This document shows, in pieces, positions 1 to 9,477 of a DNA stretch of 64,000 nucleotides. The stretch is from Thiothrix sp. GTDB taxonomy: Bacteria; Pseudomonadota; Gammaproteobacteria; Thiotrichales; Thiotrichaceae. The notes under the pieces were generated by a model, which was not told the DNA's origin, did not search any database, and worked only from the letters and a program-made list of their open reading frames with translations. The number at the start of each line of letters is the position of its first letter. Positions within the stretch are counted from its first letter, which is position 1. Location: the NCBI GenBank assembly GCA_008015155.1, contig SSFA01000009.1:62001-126000 (forward strand). Reading direction: 5' to 3'. The position numbers and the translations under genes are program-made.

Positions 1-114
1 CACAGACTGAATCGGCCAATTGGGCGTCGGATAGCTTGGATAAGGATAGCTACCTTGTGCCCAAACAGCGCTGGTACCTAAGATGAAGCTTAGGCCTAGT
101 ATAAATTTAGACAT
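1..114 (-). CDS. Exported protein, N-terminus only (runs off the window)
   Basis: A minus-strand reading frame starts at ATG 112-114 and stays open to the window edge (38 codons). The start is supported by GAGG nine bases upstream. The protein begins with M-S-K, a hydrophobic stretch and a signal-peptidase-like A-x-A site (SAVWAQ), so it looks like a Sec signal peptide. The mature part begins GSYPYPSYPTPNW, rich in Pro and Tyr. Family unknown because the rest is outside the window. It is divergent from cbbM. Confidence 0.6.
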   Translation of the reverse strand, partial: MSKFILGLSFILGTSAVWAQGSYPYPSYPTPNWPIQSV

Positions 115-619
115 GATGAAATACCTCAATGGTGTCCTGCTGACAGGATAGCAGAGGCAAGCGCAACATAAGCGATTTCCTTATCACTAGAATAGCCCGA
201 AAAGAGTATGCAAGCCGAGATAGCCTCAAAGTCCAAACCGCTATCCAATCTGGAACTTGCTATAAAGCTCAACAATAGGCTAATTCGCCTGAATAGGAAA
301 TGACTAAATACACTTAGCTCACTGCTTCCAACAAAGTTTTATCACAACATTATTTGCAGACTAAACCCATTCTCATCAAGGGATAGCTTGAATCTCAATA
401 CCTAAAGCTTGATCCCAATAGATCAATCCTTGAAAAACTAGCATTTTAGGGGTAGAAACTTTTACCACAATAGGGATATGCATCTTTGGGATAAACCAGC
501 GTAGTTTAGTTGCCAACACCAAGTCGATACTTCAGCTGTTAAATAATTAGCCTCCATCTACAGCTTTTGATCGTCTTATGCCCAAAGATTATGGAAAACT
601 AATGTCTGAGGAGAGCACC
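115..619. other. Intergenic region upstream of cbbM
   Basis: About 500 bases between two divergent genes without a convincing reading frame. It should hold the cbbM promoter, which in related autotrophs is CbbR-controlled, but no cbbR lies next to it and I could not fix a -10/-35 pair or a LysR box with confidence. Confidence 0.4.
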
Positions 620-2005
620 ATGGCACTGGATCAATCTGCCCGCTACAGCGATTTAAGCCTCGATGAAGCGGAGCTCATGAAAAACGGTAAGCACATCCTA
701 GTAGCTTACAAAATGCTGCCCAAAGCAGGGCATGGCTATCTGGAGGCCGCCGCGCATTTCGCTGCAGAATCCTCAACAGGCACCAATGTCGAAGTCTGTA
801 CTACCGATGATTTCACCAAAAGCGTTGATGCTCTGGTGTATTACATTGATGAAGCCAATGAAGACATGCGTATTGCTTATCCTTTGGATTTATTTGACCG
901 CAATATCACCGACGGACGCTTGATGGTGGTGTCTTTTCTGACCTTATGTATTGGGAATAACCAAGGCATGGGCGATATTGAACACGCCAAAATGATCGAC
1001 TTTTATATTCCTGACCGTGCTATACAACTGTTTGATGGCCCGTCCAAAGACATCTCGGATTTGTGGCGTATTTTAGGGCGCCCGATTAAAGATGGTGGCT
1101 ATATTGCCGGTACGATTATTAAACCGAAGCTCGGCTTACGCCCTGAGCTGTTTGCGCAAGCGGCTTATCTGTTTTGGCTGGGTGGCGACTTTATTAAAAA
1201 TGACGAACCGCAAGGCAATCAAACCTTTGCGCCCATGAAAAAAGTCATGCCACTAGTCGCGGATTCGCTCAAACGGGCGCAAGATAAAACTGGTCAAGCT
1301 AAATTATTCTCGGCGAATATCACTGCTGATGATCACTATGAAATGTTGGCACGTGCGGATTATATCCTCGAAACTTTTGGCCCTGATGCAGACAAAGTTG
1401 CGTTTCTGGTCGATGGTTATGTGGGCGGACCCGGTATGGTAACGACTGCCCGCCGCCAATATCCCAATCAGTATTTGCATTACCACCGCGCTGGACATGG
1501 GGCGATTACCTCTCCATCTGCTAAGCGGGGTTATACCGCTTTTGTCTTGGGCAAATTGTCGCGCTTACAAGGTGCGTCGGGTATCCACGTAGGCACCATG
1601 GGCTACGGCAAAATGGAAGGTGAAAATTCGGATAAAAATATTGCCTATATGATTGAGCGCGACGAATGCCAAGGGCCAGTTTACTATCAAAAATGGTATG
1701 GCATGAAACCAACCACACCGATTATTTCCGGCGGGATGAATGCCTTACGCTTGCCCGGATTCTTTGAAAACTTAGGGCATGGCAATGTGATCAATACCGC
1801 AGGCGGTGGCGCATATGGACATATTGATACGCCAGCTGCGGGTGCCGTATCCTTACGCCAAGCCTATGAGTGCTGGAAATCGGGCGCTGATCCGATTGAG
1901 TTTGCTAAGTCGCATAAGGAATTTGCGCGTGCGTTTGAATCCTTCCCGAGTGACGCGGACAAATTGTATCCGGGTTGGCGCGAAAAATTAGGCGTGCATA
2001 AGTAA
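620..2005 (+). CDS. cbbM: Ribulose-bisphosphate carboxylase, form II
   Basis: Form II RuBisCO large subunit (461 aa), the CO2-fixing enzyme of the Calvin cycle. The start at 620 gives the family N-terminus [14 protein letters not shown] and has a GAGGAG site six bases upstream; an in-frame ATG at 578 would add 14 residues foreign to the family. Active-site landmarks are all present: K168 in TIIKPKLG, the carbamylated K193 in [10 protein letters not shown] with D195 and E196, H289 in HYHRAGHGA, and loop-6 K331 in [10 protein letters not shown]. These match the Rhodospirillum rubrum residues with an offset of two. cbbQ follows after a palindromic spacer. No small subunit is expected or seen. 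The enzyme looks intact. Confidence 0.98.
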   Translation: MALDQSARYSDLSLDEAELMKNGKHILVAYKMLPKAGHGYLEAAAHFAAESSTGTNVEVCTTDDFTKSVDALVYYIDEANEDMRIAYPLDLFDRNITDGRLMVVSFLTLCIGNNQGMGDIEHAKMIDFYIPDRAIQLFDGPSKDISDLWRILGRPIKDGGYIAGTIIKPKLGLRPELFAQAAYLFWLGGDFIKNDEPQGNQTFAPMKKVMPLVADSLKRAQDKTGQAKLFSANITADDHYEMLARADYILETFGPDADKVAFLVDGYVGGPGMVTTARRQYPNQYLHYHRAGHGAITSPSAKRGYTAFVLGKLSRLQGASGIHVGTMGYGKMEGENSDKNIAYMIERDECQGPVYYQKWYGMKPTTPIISGGMNALRLPGFFENLGHGNVINTAGGGAYGHIDTPAAGAVSLRQAYECWKSGADPIEFAKSHKEFARAFESFPSDADKLYPGWREKLGVHK

Positions 2006-2079
2006 ATCCCCCTCAATCCCCCTTTATCAAGGGGAAGCAAACTCCCCTCCTTGATAAAGGAGGGGTTGGGGGAGGATTT
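2004..2079. repeat. Imperfect palindromic repeat between cbbM and cbbQ
   Basis: A 76-base imperfect inverted repeat fills most of the cbbM-cbbQ gap. The left arm begins AAATCCCCCTCAATCCCC and the right arm ends GGTTGGGGGAGGATTT, with further complementary blocks (CTTTATCAAGGGG against CCCCTCCTTGATAAAG) towards the centre. It begins on the last bases of the cbbM stop codon. It could fold into a long hairpin that trims or stabilises the cbbM message, or be one copy of a dispersed intergenic palindrome. There is no T-run, so a simple terminator is unlikely. Confidence 0.75.
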
Positions 2080-2103
2080 AAACTCTAATTCAGGAATTCC
2101 ACC

Positions 2104-2904
2104 ATGCCAGACACAACACAATATCGCATTCAATCCCAGCCGTTTTATCAAGCCACCGCGAATGAAATAGCACTCTATGAAGCAGCTTATCAAGCGCGTT
2201 TGCCGGTCATGGTGAAAGGCCCCACAGGCTGTGGTAAATCGCGTTTTGTGGAATACATGGCATGGAAACTCGACAAACCGCTGATCACCGTAGCGTGTAA
2301 TGAAGACATGACCGCCTCGGATTTGGTAGGGCGCTATTTATTGGATGCTAATGGCACGCGCTGGTTGGATGGCCCTTTAACTACGGCAGCACGTTTGGGC
2401 GCGATTTGTTATTTGGATGAAATTGTTGAGGCACGCCAAGATACCACCGTCGTGATTCACCCCTTAACGGATCATCGTCGCACTTTGCCTTTGGATAAAA
2501 AAGGCGAGTTGGTACAAGCACATCCTGATTTTCAGCTAGTGATTTCCTACAATCCGGGCTATCAAAGCCTGATGAAAGATTTAAAACAATCCACCAAACA
2601 ACGCTTTGTAGCCTTCGATTTTGACTATCCTAGCGCTGAGTTGGAAGCCGAAATTCTCACCCAAGAAAGCGGGATTGATCAGAAAACGGCCGCTAAATTG
2701 GTCAAAATCGCTCACACTGCACGCAATTTAAAAGGGCATGGTTTGGATGAAGGGATTTCCACCCGCTTGTTAGTTTATGCAGCGAATTTGATTAAAGCTG
2801 GCATTGCGCCGCGTGATGCTTGCCAAATGGCGCTGGTCAGTCCGATTACGGATGATGTGGATATTCGGAGTACGTTGGTGCATGCGGTGGAGGTGGTGTT
2901 TTGA
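2104..2904 (+). CDS. cbbQ: RuBisCO activase AAA+ subunit CbbQ (MoxR family)
   Basis: CbbQ (266 aa) is the AAA+ motor of the CbbQO activase, which removes inhibitory sugar phosphates from RuBisCO together with CbbO. Walker A GPTGCGKS is at residues 39-46 and Walker B CYLDEI at 101-106; the length is normal for CbbQ. The start has CAGGA eight bases upstream. Its partner cbbO, normally adjacent, is 14.8 kb away at 17742, so the cbbMQO cluster has been split. The last 138 bases of this gene recur as partial copies at 5429 and 14891. Confidence 0.95.
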   Translation: MPDTTQYRIQSQPFYQATANEIALYEAAYQARLPVMVKGPTGCGKSRFVEYMAWKLDKPLITVACNEDMTASDLVGRYLLDANGTRWLDGPLTTAARLGAICYLDEIVEARQDTTVVIHPLTDHRRTLPLDKKGELVQAHPDFQLVISYNPGYQSLMKDLKQSTKQRFVAFDFDYPSAELEAEILTQESGIDQKTAAKLVKIAHTARNLKGHGLDEGISTRLLVYAANLIKAGIAPRDACQMALVSPITDDVDIRSTLVHAVEVVF

Positions 2905-3163
2905 AGTTAATTGAGTTTTCTTAGGGAAGAAACATCGAGATAATAAAAAAATCTAACTACACTCATGAGTTGAGCAATACTGCCACCAAACCTAGCCTTA
3001 GACTGATAAAGCCAAGTGTTGTAAAGCACTATTAAATGCTTTGTTATGCTATTACTAAATATTCTACAAAATCAGCTGCTCTGATTTTATTAAGAAACTC
3101 TCAACATATTCCAACACTTCTACAAAATCATTCCAAGAGAAACTACCGATAATAGAGGCCTAA

Positions 3164-3454
3164 CACAATGAAAGAGGCTCGCAATATACCAGTAAACGCT
3201 TTGGCAGCTTGTTGAAAAACACGGTATGCACGCTTCTATGAGTGGTATCGGCGCTTGCTGGAATAATGTAGTGGTGGAGCGCTTCTTTGACATTCTCAAG
3301 CATAAATGGCTATTGAACGTGTATCACTTGCGCCATCAGAGTATGAAGCAGGATGTAGAGCACTACATCCGTTACTACAATCTAGGTCGGCTATGGGGAT
3401 TTATCCCCAATTGTGTTTGAGTTGTGTCAAATTAAAGTGTCAGGTTTGACTTGA
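3164..3454 (+). pseudogene. IS3-family transposase (OrfB) remnant, two frameshifts
   Basis: Read across two frameshifts, this region encodes the C-terminal third of an IS3-type integrase-core transposase: HNERGSQYTSKRF, then QLVEKHGMHASMSG followed by WNNVVVERFFDILK, then LSPIVFELCQ ending at TGA 3452-3454. The frame changes lie near 3205 and near 3390. The second catalytic Asp of the usual SDRGSQYTS motif is Glu here; the final Glu (VVERFF) is kept. No start, no OrfA and no clear left end remain, so it is dead. It sits just downstream of cbbQ, at the left edge of the accessory region. Confidence 0.8.
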
Positions 3455-3474
3455 GCAGAACAAAACCATCAGCG

Positions 3475-5190
3475 CTACTGGTGCAATATTTCGCTAAAAC
3501 TTAACCTGACTTTTTCACTCAAGACTTCATTCGTTTGTTGTTTTTCGGTTATGAAAAACTTTTCATTATTGCAATGAACTTCTACCTTCTTTTTATACGG
3601 AATAGCATATAGAAAGCACTTTTTTCTTTTATTCGTATCGACATTAAAGGAAAAAACTGAAGGTGTATAATTAACATAAATAGGTTCACCAACAAAATTT
3701 TCTAAAACACCATCATGTAAAATCTGCAAAATTTCAATTATCTCAGAAGGAATGCCACGCTCTTGCTGTGATAAAGCATAAGAAGCCCAACCATCTAAGC
3801 GTATTTTATTAATAGAACCTTTGCTTTGATGACTATGAGCTGCTGTGACAGTAGTGATGACGGATCGATCAACTAAAGCAGTAATCGTCTCGCCAATATC
3901 TAAATTATTATCTTGAATATTCTTCAAGATTAAATTAAAGAACTTTGAAATATCAAACACACGACTTCGATTGTATGAATTAATATAAGCTATTCTATAT
4001 AAAGACTTTTCCCAATCAGCAATGAATAACTCATGCTCACAAGCTCTTTCGTAGGAAAAATCAAAAAGTGGATCATTTTTTTCCTCACCTTTGGTAATAA
4101 AAAATGCAAAATTTTCATCAAATAGCGTAAAATCGGGTGTTTTTTGCAATAATTGATAAAAGGAAGGAAAGGCAATTTGAAGACAGACGATTGCCAACAT
4201 TAGCATCTTATAATTATTAATAAATGAATTATTTTTATTCATCATTTCAATTAATAGCAATGAATTGACTAATCGTTTAATAGCTCTAGGATTACTACCA
4301 ATAGTACAAAGGATAATTTCCTCATAAGCGATTTTATTTTTATCTAACTCTTTTGATATATCATAATTAATCTTTGTCAAAAGAGAATTAATATATTGAC
4401 CAATAGCATATTCCCCGACTGGCATCATAAAAGGTAATTGAATAAGTTTATCAAAAAAGGCTCGAAACTCCCATTCGTTCGTCTTATTCATTTCGCCGAA
4501 CTTATGCCTCAATCCCTTGACGACGACTTGATAATCAATGGCAAGCAAAAAAACACAATTACTTAACCCAAAAATATTTTTTAATAACTCCAACAATTGA
4601 ACTGCATAGGTAGGGTCAAGTCTATCCAAATCATCTACGAAAATAACCACCCTTTTGTAAGATGAGTTATTTTTTGAGCAAATACTATTAACTACATCTT
4701 GCAGGGCATTTCGAAGGTCACTCACAGAGCTTTCTTTTTTCTCCAGTAGCTCATCAACTAGATGGTCGGACTTTTCACCTACACCCATAGCACTTAACGA
4801 AGCTGCTGCACCAAACCTAGCAACACGTGTTAGTAAACCTTTAGTAGCTCTTATCACTTTGTCAGCATTACTTTGGTTAGTATCACTGGCTTGAATTTCA
4901 CTAGTTATTGCAACAATGATTTTTAACAAAGCCTCTTCCGGCAGAGTCAGCAATGAATACTCCCAAGCATTAATCCAAATTAAAAGGCTACTATTCCTGT
5001 CTGCTAATCGCCCCCAAATTGAATTCAATAATGAGGTTTTTCCACTTCCCCACTCCCCCTGAATACCAATACTCATTGGAGTATTGGTTTGCTCTACAAA
5101 CTCAGCCAGTACTTGAGAGTACCTATCTACTCCCAAAGTATCTTTATCAGAAGATCGATAGCTTAGCGGCTCATCAGTAATTCCACTCAT
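3475..5190 (-). CDS. KAP-family P-loop NTPase
   Basis: A 571-residue KAP NTPase. Walker A GEWGSGKT lies at residues 45-52 and Walker B VVIFVDDLDR at 181-190, after a NAWEYS segment typical of the family. The long hydrophobic insertions of some KAP proteins are absent, so it is probably soluble or peripheral. The family includes the phage-exclusion protein PifA of plasmid F, and KAP genes are common in defence regions; that role here is inferred. The gene is clearly more AT-rich than cbbM/cbbQ and is followed by an IS remnant and preceded by a cbbQ 3' copy, so it was acquired. It has no operon partner. Confidence 0.85.
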   Translation of the reverse strand: MSGITDEPLSYRSSDKDTLGVDRYSQVLAEFVEQTNTPMSIGIQGEWGSGKTSLLNSIWGRLADRNSSLLIWINAWEYSLLTLPEEALLKIIVAITSEIQASDTNQSNADKVIRATKGLLTRVARFGAAASLSAMGVGEKSDHLVDELLEKKESSVSDLRNALQDVVNSICSKNNSSYKRVVIFVDDLDRLDPTYAVQLLELLKNIFGLSNCVFLLAIDYQVVVKGLRHKFGEMNKTNEWEFRAFFDKLIQLPFMMPVGEYAIGQYINSLLTKINYDISKELDKNKIAYEEIILCTIGSNPRAIKRLVNSLLLIEMMNKNNSFINNYKMLMLAIVCLQIAFPSFYQLLQKTPDFTLFDENFAFFITKGEEKNDPLFDFSYERACEHELFIADWEKSLYRIAYINSYNRSRVFDISKFFNLILKNIQDNNLDIGETITALVDRSVITTVTAAHSHQSKGSINKIRLDGWASYALSQQERGIPSEIIEILQILHDGVLENFVGEPIYVNYTPSVFSFNVDTNKRKKCFLYAIPYKKKVEVHCNNEKFFITEKQQTNEVLSEKVRLSFSEILHQ

Positions 5191-5428
5191 TCTTTAACAC
5201 CTGTTAATATTTATTATTTTAAGATAATTTCATATTATATATCAATTATTTATATCGATTAATGCTTAGATAGTTAGCCCAATTTGCATGAAATAAAGCA
5301 AAGTATACAAAAAATATTTAACACATTATTGACCAAAACAACTGCTTTAAAAGCGGTTTCTCGTAGAGAGACTATCATAGCAATTTATTACTTATATGAC
5401 GATTTATTAAACTAGGTATTTTCCTTTA

Positions 5429-5567
5429 TTTGTTAGCTTACACCACGAATTTGATTAAAGCTGGCAGTGCGCCACGTGATGCTTGCCAAATGGCTTTGGT
5501 GAGTCCGATTACGGATGATACGGATATTCGGAGTACTTGGCAGCATACGATTGAGATGGTGTTTTGA
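5429..5567 (+). pseudogene. Partial copy of the cbbQ 3' end (copy A)
   Basis: About 139 bases align without gaps to the last 138-139 bases of cbbQ (2767-2904), up to and including TGA. In the cbbQ frame it reads through blocks such as NLIKAG, APRDACQMALVSPITDD and ends EMVF-stop, against EVVF-stop in the real gene. It has no start and no upstream part of cbbQ. The preserved frame and the mostly conservative changes suggest it descends from a working cbbQ. It forms a direct repeat with the cbbQ end around the IS remnant and KAP gene. Confidence 0.85.
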
Positions 5568-5648
5568 GGCTATTGGCAGTAGGTCTATTCTTATTCCGCT
5601 GAGTAGAAGGCTGGAAGCGTTATAAGTGGCTAAGGCTGTAATAGAACT

Positions 5649-5885
5649 TTAACTAGCATGAGCCTTTATGAAATCAATGGCTGCTGGCAAAAGCTCTATG
5701 GGTAATAGGCCACCACCCTTAATAAAATTAATCTTTCTGCCAACTGGACAATCTTGACTAAATCCATTTGTAAAGGTAATGCCATGCTCATCACTACGAT
5801 AATTATGCCAATACTCAGCAATTAATATATCACCTGCAAAAATCTGGTAGGTACAAGGCTCAAATGAACCTCTAGCCTCTTTTGA
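5649..5885 (-). pseudogene. C-terminal fragment of an unknown protein
   Basis: A minus-strand frame of about 78 codons with no start codon; an in-frame TGA lies just upstream (5886-5888). The translation looks like real protein (FEPCTYQIFAGDILIAEYWH, then a segment with GRKINFIKGGGLLPIEL) and ends in a natural TAA. I do not recognise the family. It lies between the cbbQ copy and a TA pair and is probably the tail of a gene lost during rearrangement. Confidence 0.5.
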
Positions 5886-6003
5886 TCAGTTAATCTGATA
5901 AGTTATTTTTAATAACCTAAAATCAATTATCTAAATTTGAATAACTTTTCACACATCAACCTAATATGAAGGCTTTAAATTCAAAAAATTAACGTATTTT
6001 CTA

Positions 6004-6432
6004 TTAAGCCTCATATTCCCAAGGATTAAATAATGCTGCTCTGCTCTGCTCCATATCAGCTATATTTCTTGTAACAACTATGCAGTTATAGGTCAGGCCC
6101 GATACCGCTATCAAACCATCAATGGTAGCCATCGGTTTCCCGATTAACTCTGCTGCGCCTTGAATAGACCCCCAATTCGTTACCACCTTTAAATCGATTG
6201 GAAGAATACGATTATCAAAGCGCTTTTTTAAATCGTCCTCTAGCCAAATCGTTAACTTTTTTCTTCTAGTTGGGTCTGAATGCTTTTGGATACCTTTTTG
6301 TATCTCACCAAAGGTTAATATACTTAAAAATAAATTAGCTTCATCTTGGGCTTGTAGCCATGCAATAACATTTTTATTGGGTTCTCTTTTGATTACTTCA
6401 GAGATAACGCAGGTATCGAGTAAGTAGTTCAC
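6004..6432 (-). CDS. vapC: PIN-domain toxin, VapC/FitB type
   Basis: A 142-residue PIN-domain ribonuclease, toxin of a type II TA pair. The first acidic residue is in LLDTCVISE near the N-terminus, followed by a conserved Glu in TFGEIQKG, then MATIDGLIAV and VVTRNIADME, the usual spacing of PIN acidic residues. Members of this family cleave tRNA or other RNA. Its start overlaps the antitoxin stop by four bases (6429-6432), so the two are translationally coupled. Targets cannot be told from sequence. Confidence 0.9.
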   Translation of the reverse strand: MNYLLDTCVISEVIKREPNKNVIAWLQAQDEANLFLSILTFGEIQKGIQKHSDPTRRKKLTIWLEDDLKKRFDNRILPIDLKVVTNWGSIQGAAELIGKPMATIDGLIAVSGLTYNCIVVTRNIADMEQSRAALFNPWEYEA

Positions 6433-6683
6433 AGCTCAATATCCTTAGGCATATCTTTATTTCTTGTGAATTCAAAATCATTCTCTGACAAAGGTGAGTT
6501 TCTTAGAAAGGTCACCAAATCATCTTTGGGTTTGGTGAGCTTTATATACTCTTCAAACGAAATAATCACCACAGCATTGTTCCCGTGCTTGGTCACAAAT
6601 TGAGGTTTGTGGTGCATTGCACTGTCAACTAATTGACTGAATTTGGTTTTTGCATCTTGAAGTTGCCATGTATTTTGATCCAT
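6429..6683 (-). CDS. Phd/YefM-type antitoxin
   Basis: An 84-residue antitoxin of the Phd/YefM fold: WQLQDAKTKFSQLVDSA followed by KPQFVTKHGNNAVVIISFEEY is the typical DNA-binding N-terminal domain. The C-terminal part (TFLRNSPL, then a charged tail) should bind and block the VapC-like toxin encoded downstream. The pair probably represses its own promoter in the 130-base gap before the desaturase gene; I did not find a clear operator. Confidence 0.9.
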   Translation of the reverse strand: MDQNTWQLQDAKTKFSQLVDSAMHHKPQFVTKHGNNAVVIISFEEYIKLTKPKDDLVTFLRNSPLSENDFEFTRNKDMPKDIEL

Positions 6684-6812
6684 TGCCCTACCCTTAAATC
6701 AAACTGGTCAGACTAGACAGTATTTTCTTTTTGGAAGAGTGTCAAGGGTTGGACAAATCTATAAGCAGGTTAATGTTAAGCCTAGTACACATGAGTCACA
6801 TTTTGGCATAGC

Positions 6813-7778
6813 TCAGCTATAGCGTTTGATAAAATTAGCAATTTCGCATTCCTCTGGCACTCGCTTCACCCTACTATTCAGATTATTCGCCTCGACCACA
6901 AGCTCCTCTCTAGCAGGTAAGTGCTCAGGCAATACCAAGTTTTTTACCACGCCTAAATTATGCAGAGCATTTAAAACCCACCAGCCCGGATCTGGCTCAT
7001 TTTTGTGTAGCCCTAACATGGCAGACCCCGGAAAAGCATGATGATTGTTATGCCAGGCCTCACCCATGGAGATAAAACCAGCCAGCCGAATATTATGTCC
7101 TTGAACCGCAGCTCCTTCGATAAACCACGTGCGCTCACCTTGATTGTGTGCAAAGTAGCCGACCAGCCAATGCCCTCCGACCGAAATCACCACCCGCACA
7201 CAAACACCCCAAATAACCCAACTTAAGCCACCTAATAGGTAAAGCGGCAAGGCTGGGAGCAGAGCCTGAAGTGGCCAAGTAGATTCGATGAATTGATAAA
7301 AGCGGCTATGTATAACGCGGGGTTCAATCGTGAACGTAGGCGGGTAGGTTAAACGCAAATCGCAATTTAATTGCCACCACGCATCTTTTAAAATGCTGGA
7401 GCCATGTAGTAAATAAGCGTGACACTGGGTTTGGCGTTGCGCCCAGTCGCGTAAATCATGTTGCTTTAGCATGCCGATTGGCCCCGCCATACCCACTAGA
7501 ACACCCAGATAGACAAATACATATTCCATCCATAACGGGCATTCATAGGAGCGATGAATGAGTAGGCGATGCATTCCTAATGAATGACCCAAGCACAGCG
7601 TAACGCCTGTTAACAGCAGAAAAACCATCAAGCTGGAAAGCGAGAAATAAAATGGCGCAATAAACAGGGTAATCAATAAATTAGCGAGAAACCAAAGCGA
7701 TTTAAGCGGACTCCAAACGACCTCACCCTTCCAGGTGCTTTCAGGGTGGTTGGAAAAAATTCGGGTGGTATTTTTCAT
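6813..7778 (-). CDS. Acyl-CoA/fatty acid desaturase
   Basis: A 321-residue membrane desaturase, a di-iron enzyme that puts a double bond into fatty acyl chains, probably at delta-9. Hydrophobic segments lie near residues 28-65 and again around 80-100 and 170-205. His box 1 is HRLLIH and box 3 is HNNHH. The second box is not the usual HRxHH: the equivalent stretch is DWAQRQTQCHAY, with one His, which may mark a subfamily rather than damage. Its base composition is closer to core genes than to the KAP region. It appears to be transcribed alone. Confidence 0.85.
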   Translation of the reverse strand: MKNTTRIFSNHPESTWKGEVVWSPLKSLWFLANLLITLFIAPFYFSLSSLMVFLLLTGVTLCLGHSLGMHRLLIHRSYECPLWMEYVFVYLGVLVGMAGPIGMLKQHDLRDWAQRQTQCHAYLLHGSSILKDAWWQLNCDLRLTYPPTFTIEPRVIHSRFYQFIESTWPLQALLPALPLYLLGGLSWVIWGVCVRVVISVGGHWLVGYFAHNQGERTWFIEGAAVQGHNIRLAGFISMGEAWHNNHHAFPGSAMLGLHKNEPDPGWWVLNALHNLGVVKNLVLPEHLPAREELVVEANNLNSRVKRVPEECEIANFIKRYS

Positions 7779-7858
7779 GTATCACCAAGGTTATTAGGGA
7801 GTTGAGCCGACGAAGGTGGCCAACTAAACTGATTGGCACAGCCCGCTCGAACGCTCTG

Positions 7859-8389
7859 TTAGCTTGCGCCGGATTTAAGGAGAGCGTTGTTGGCGCGGCG
7901 TATGAATATCCAATGCCATATCCAGAAAACGATAGCAACTAAACCCGCTGCCGAGCCGATTTTATTGGGAATCAGAGAGACGATCTGTGCGCAACACCAG
8001 CCCAGTCCTGAAATCATGCCAAAGGACTTGAAGCGGGCCAGCGCTGGATTAACGGCTGCCTCAGCTTTCAGCGACTGAGCTACATTAGATACGATGAAAA
8101 AATCTTCGATGAAATTATAGGGCAAAAGCATCATAAGCCAGACGCTGTTTGGCTTGGCTTTTCTCGACGCCGTTGAAACCAGCTTGAGAGATTTGATCAG
8201 ATCTAGAACGTAGAAAAGAACTAGCAGCAAGAACACGGCAATGGCGACCACTGAGCCAATGGGGCCGAAAAGCTTTAACTCCGTCAGGATGCCCCCTGAG
8301 CTATCAGGATGCAAGAATGGATAAGCAATACCCATCCCAATCGGGATACTGAGTATGATTTTGAGTAGGGTAAGTATCGATTTTCTCAT
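7859..8389 (-). CDS. Hypothetical membrane protein
   Basis: A 176-residue protein with about four hydrophobic segments (near residues 8-25, 44-66, 120-140 and 145-165) separated by charged loops such as TASRKAKPNS. The N-terminus MRKSILTLLKIIL is basic then hydrophobic. No family recognised and no motif points to an activity. It is 80 bases upstream of the desaturase on the same strand, so the two may be co-transcribed. Confidence 0.6.
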   Translation of the reverse strand: MRKSILTLLKIILSIPIGMGIAYPFLHPDSSGGILTELKLFGPIGSVVAIAVFLLLVLFYVLDLIKSLKLVSTASRKAKPNSVWLMMLLPYNFIEDFFIVSNVAQSLKAEAAVNPALARFKSFGMISGLGWCCAQIVSLIPNKIGSAAGLVAIVFWIWHWIFIRRANNALLKSGAS

Positions 8390-8808
8390 GCTAAGCTAAC
8401 GCCCTCCGTCAATACGCGAGGAACAAGCGTTCAGGGAGCATAGGGAGCGACTTTGATCACTTGGCTAGGCAGTTAAGTACCCTTAGCAATCGAATCAAGA
8501 TCTGGCTCCACGAAGACTTGCGAGCGTGTTCTGAAAAAAGAACTTCAGCTTTTGAGGCTAGATGATTCATTGGCTACCTGCGGCTCGTTCTTGATGCTTA
8601 AATGCTTAAGGTTTTAATATAAAGTATACGCCAATCACCAGACCAATGACTCAATACCCTAGGATCTCTGTCAGAACTACAGACTTTTCTGGATTCAGCC
8701 GGGCGTTAACACAACAGCTAGGCTTCGACTACTTGCAGGGCTACATAGGATTAACTATAAAAGTCCAAACTTGCACAGACAGTGCGCCAAATAGCTTCAG
8801 GTAAAAAT
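8390..8808. other. Intergenic region, nothing identified
   Basis: About 400 bases between the membrane protein and the cupin gene with no reading frame I trust. A short frame opening at GTG 8782 is only an upstream extension of the cupin gene. Confidence 0.4.
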
Positions 8809-9303
8809 ATGAACAAACCCTTGATTAACCTTAGTGAATTAACTTACCAGCCACGGCATTTTGGTAAGACCTTTGAGGCACAAATAGCGCCAGTCGCTCC
8901 GCTGATTGGGGCTAGTAAATTAGGCTATAACATTACGATTATCCCCGCGGGTAAACGTGCCTATCCTTATCATGCTCATCTAGTCAATGAAGAAATGTTT
9001 TTCATCTTAGAGGGTGAAGGCACTTTGCGTCATTCAGACCAAACTTGGCCGATCAAACAAGGTGACATTATTTGCTGCCCTGTCGGTCAAGAGCATGCCC
9101 ATGAAATTCTCAATACGGGCACGGTGGATTTAAAGTTTCTCGCAGTTAGTACTATGCAAGAACCTGAAGTTGGGATTTATCCAGACTCGAAGAAATTTGG
9201 AGTCTTTGCTGGCAAAGCACCGGGGCATACGCATAAAGACTATGATCTACGGATTATTGCTAGCTTAGCGGCGGGTGTTGATTATTATGAGGGCGAGGAA
9301 TAA
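8809..9303 (+). CDS. Cupin-domain protein
   Basis: A 164-residue single-domain cupin. The metal-site motifs are visible: HAHLVNEEMFFILEGEG (motif 1, His, His and Glu) and PVGQEHAHEI (motif 2, His). The flanking segments also fit a sugar- or acid-binding cupin of unknown substrate. The start at ATG 8809 has CAGG seven bases upstream; the in-frame GTG at 8782 lacks a site. It lies directly before a duplicated block (9310-9477). Confidence 0.85.
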   Translation: MNKPLINLSELTYQPRHFGKTFEAQIAPVAPLIGASKLGYNITIIPAGKRAYPYHAHLVNEEMFFILEGEGTLRHSDQTWPIKQGDIICCPVGQEHAHEILNTGTVDLKFLAVSTMQEPEVGIYPDSKKFGVFAGKAPGHTHKDYDLRIIASLAAGVDYYEGEE

Positions 9304-9309
9304 GGCGGC

Positions 9310-9477
9310 AGCTTTGGATGCTTAAGATGACAGCGAACTGAAGCGCCCGCTGCTACGGGTGCTTAGCGATTAGTGGGTTTCGATTCGCGCTTCTAAATAC
9401 AGCAATCGACTAATGAAGGCATACAGACCGATGCTACCGGTAGCCAGACATAACAGCGCCCAAGGCAGCACCTGCAT
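9310..9477. repeat. 168 bp direct repeat, left copy
   Basis: This stretch matches 14008-14175 over 168 positions, about 93% by eye. On the minus strand it contains the last 36 codons and stop of the 131-residue membrane protein gene found intact at 14068; the fragment keeps its frame (ending IETH-stop instead of IETY-stop). The end of the dioxygenase gene runs into it in another frame. The two copies bracket the dioxygenase/ABC/TetR module. Confidence 0.9.

Noticed and set aside
1864..2193. 109-codon minus-strand frame across the cbbM end, palindrome and cbbQ start
   Set aside because: Antisense shadow of two strongly supported genes; its middle part is the palindromic repeat.
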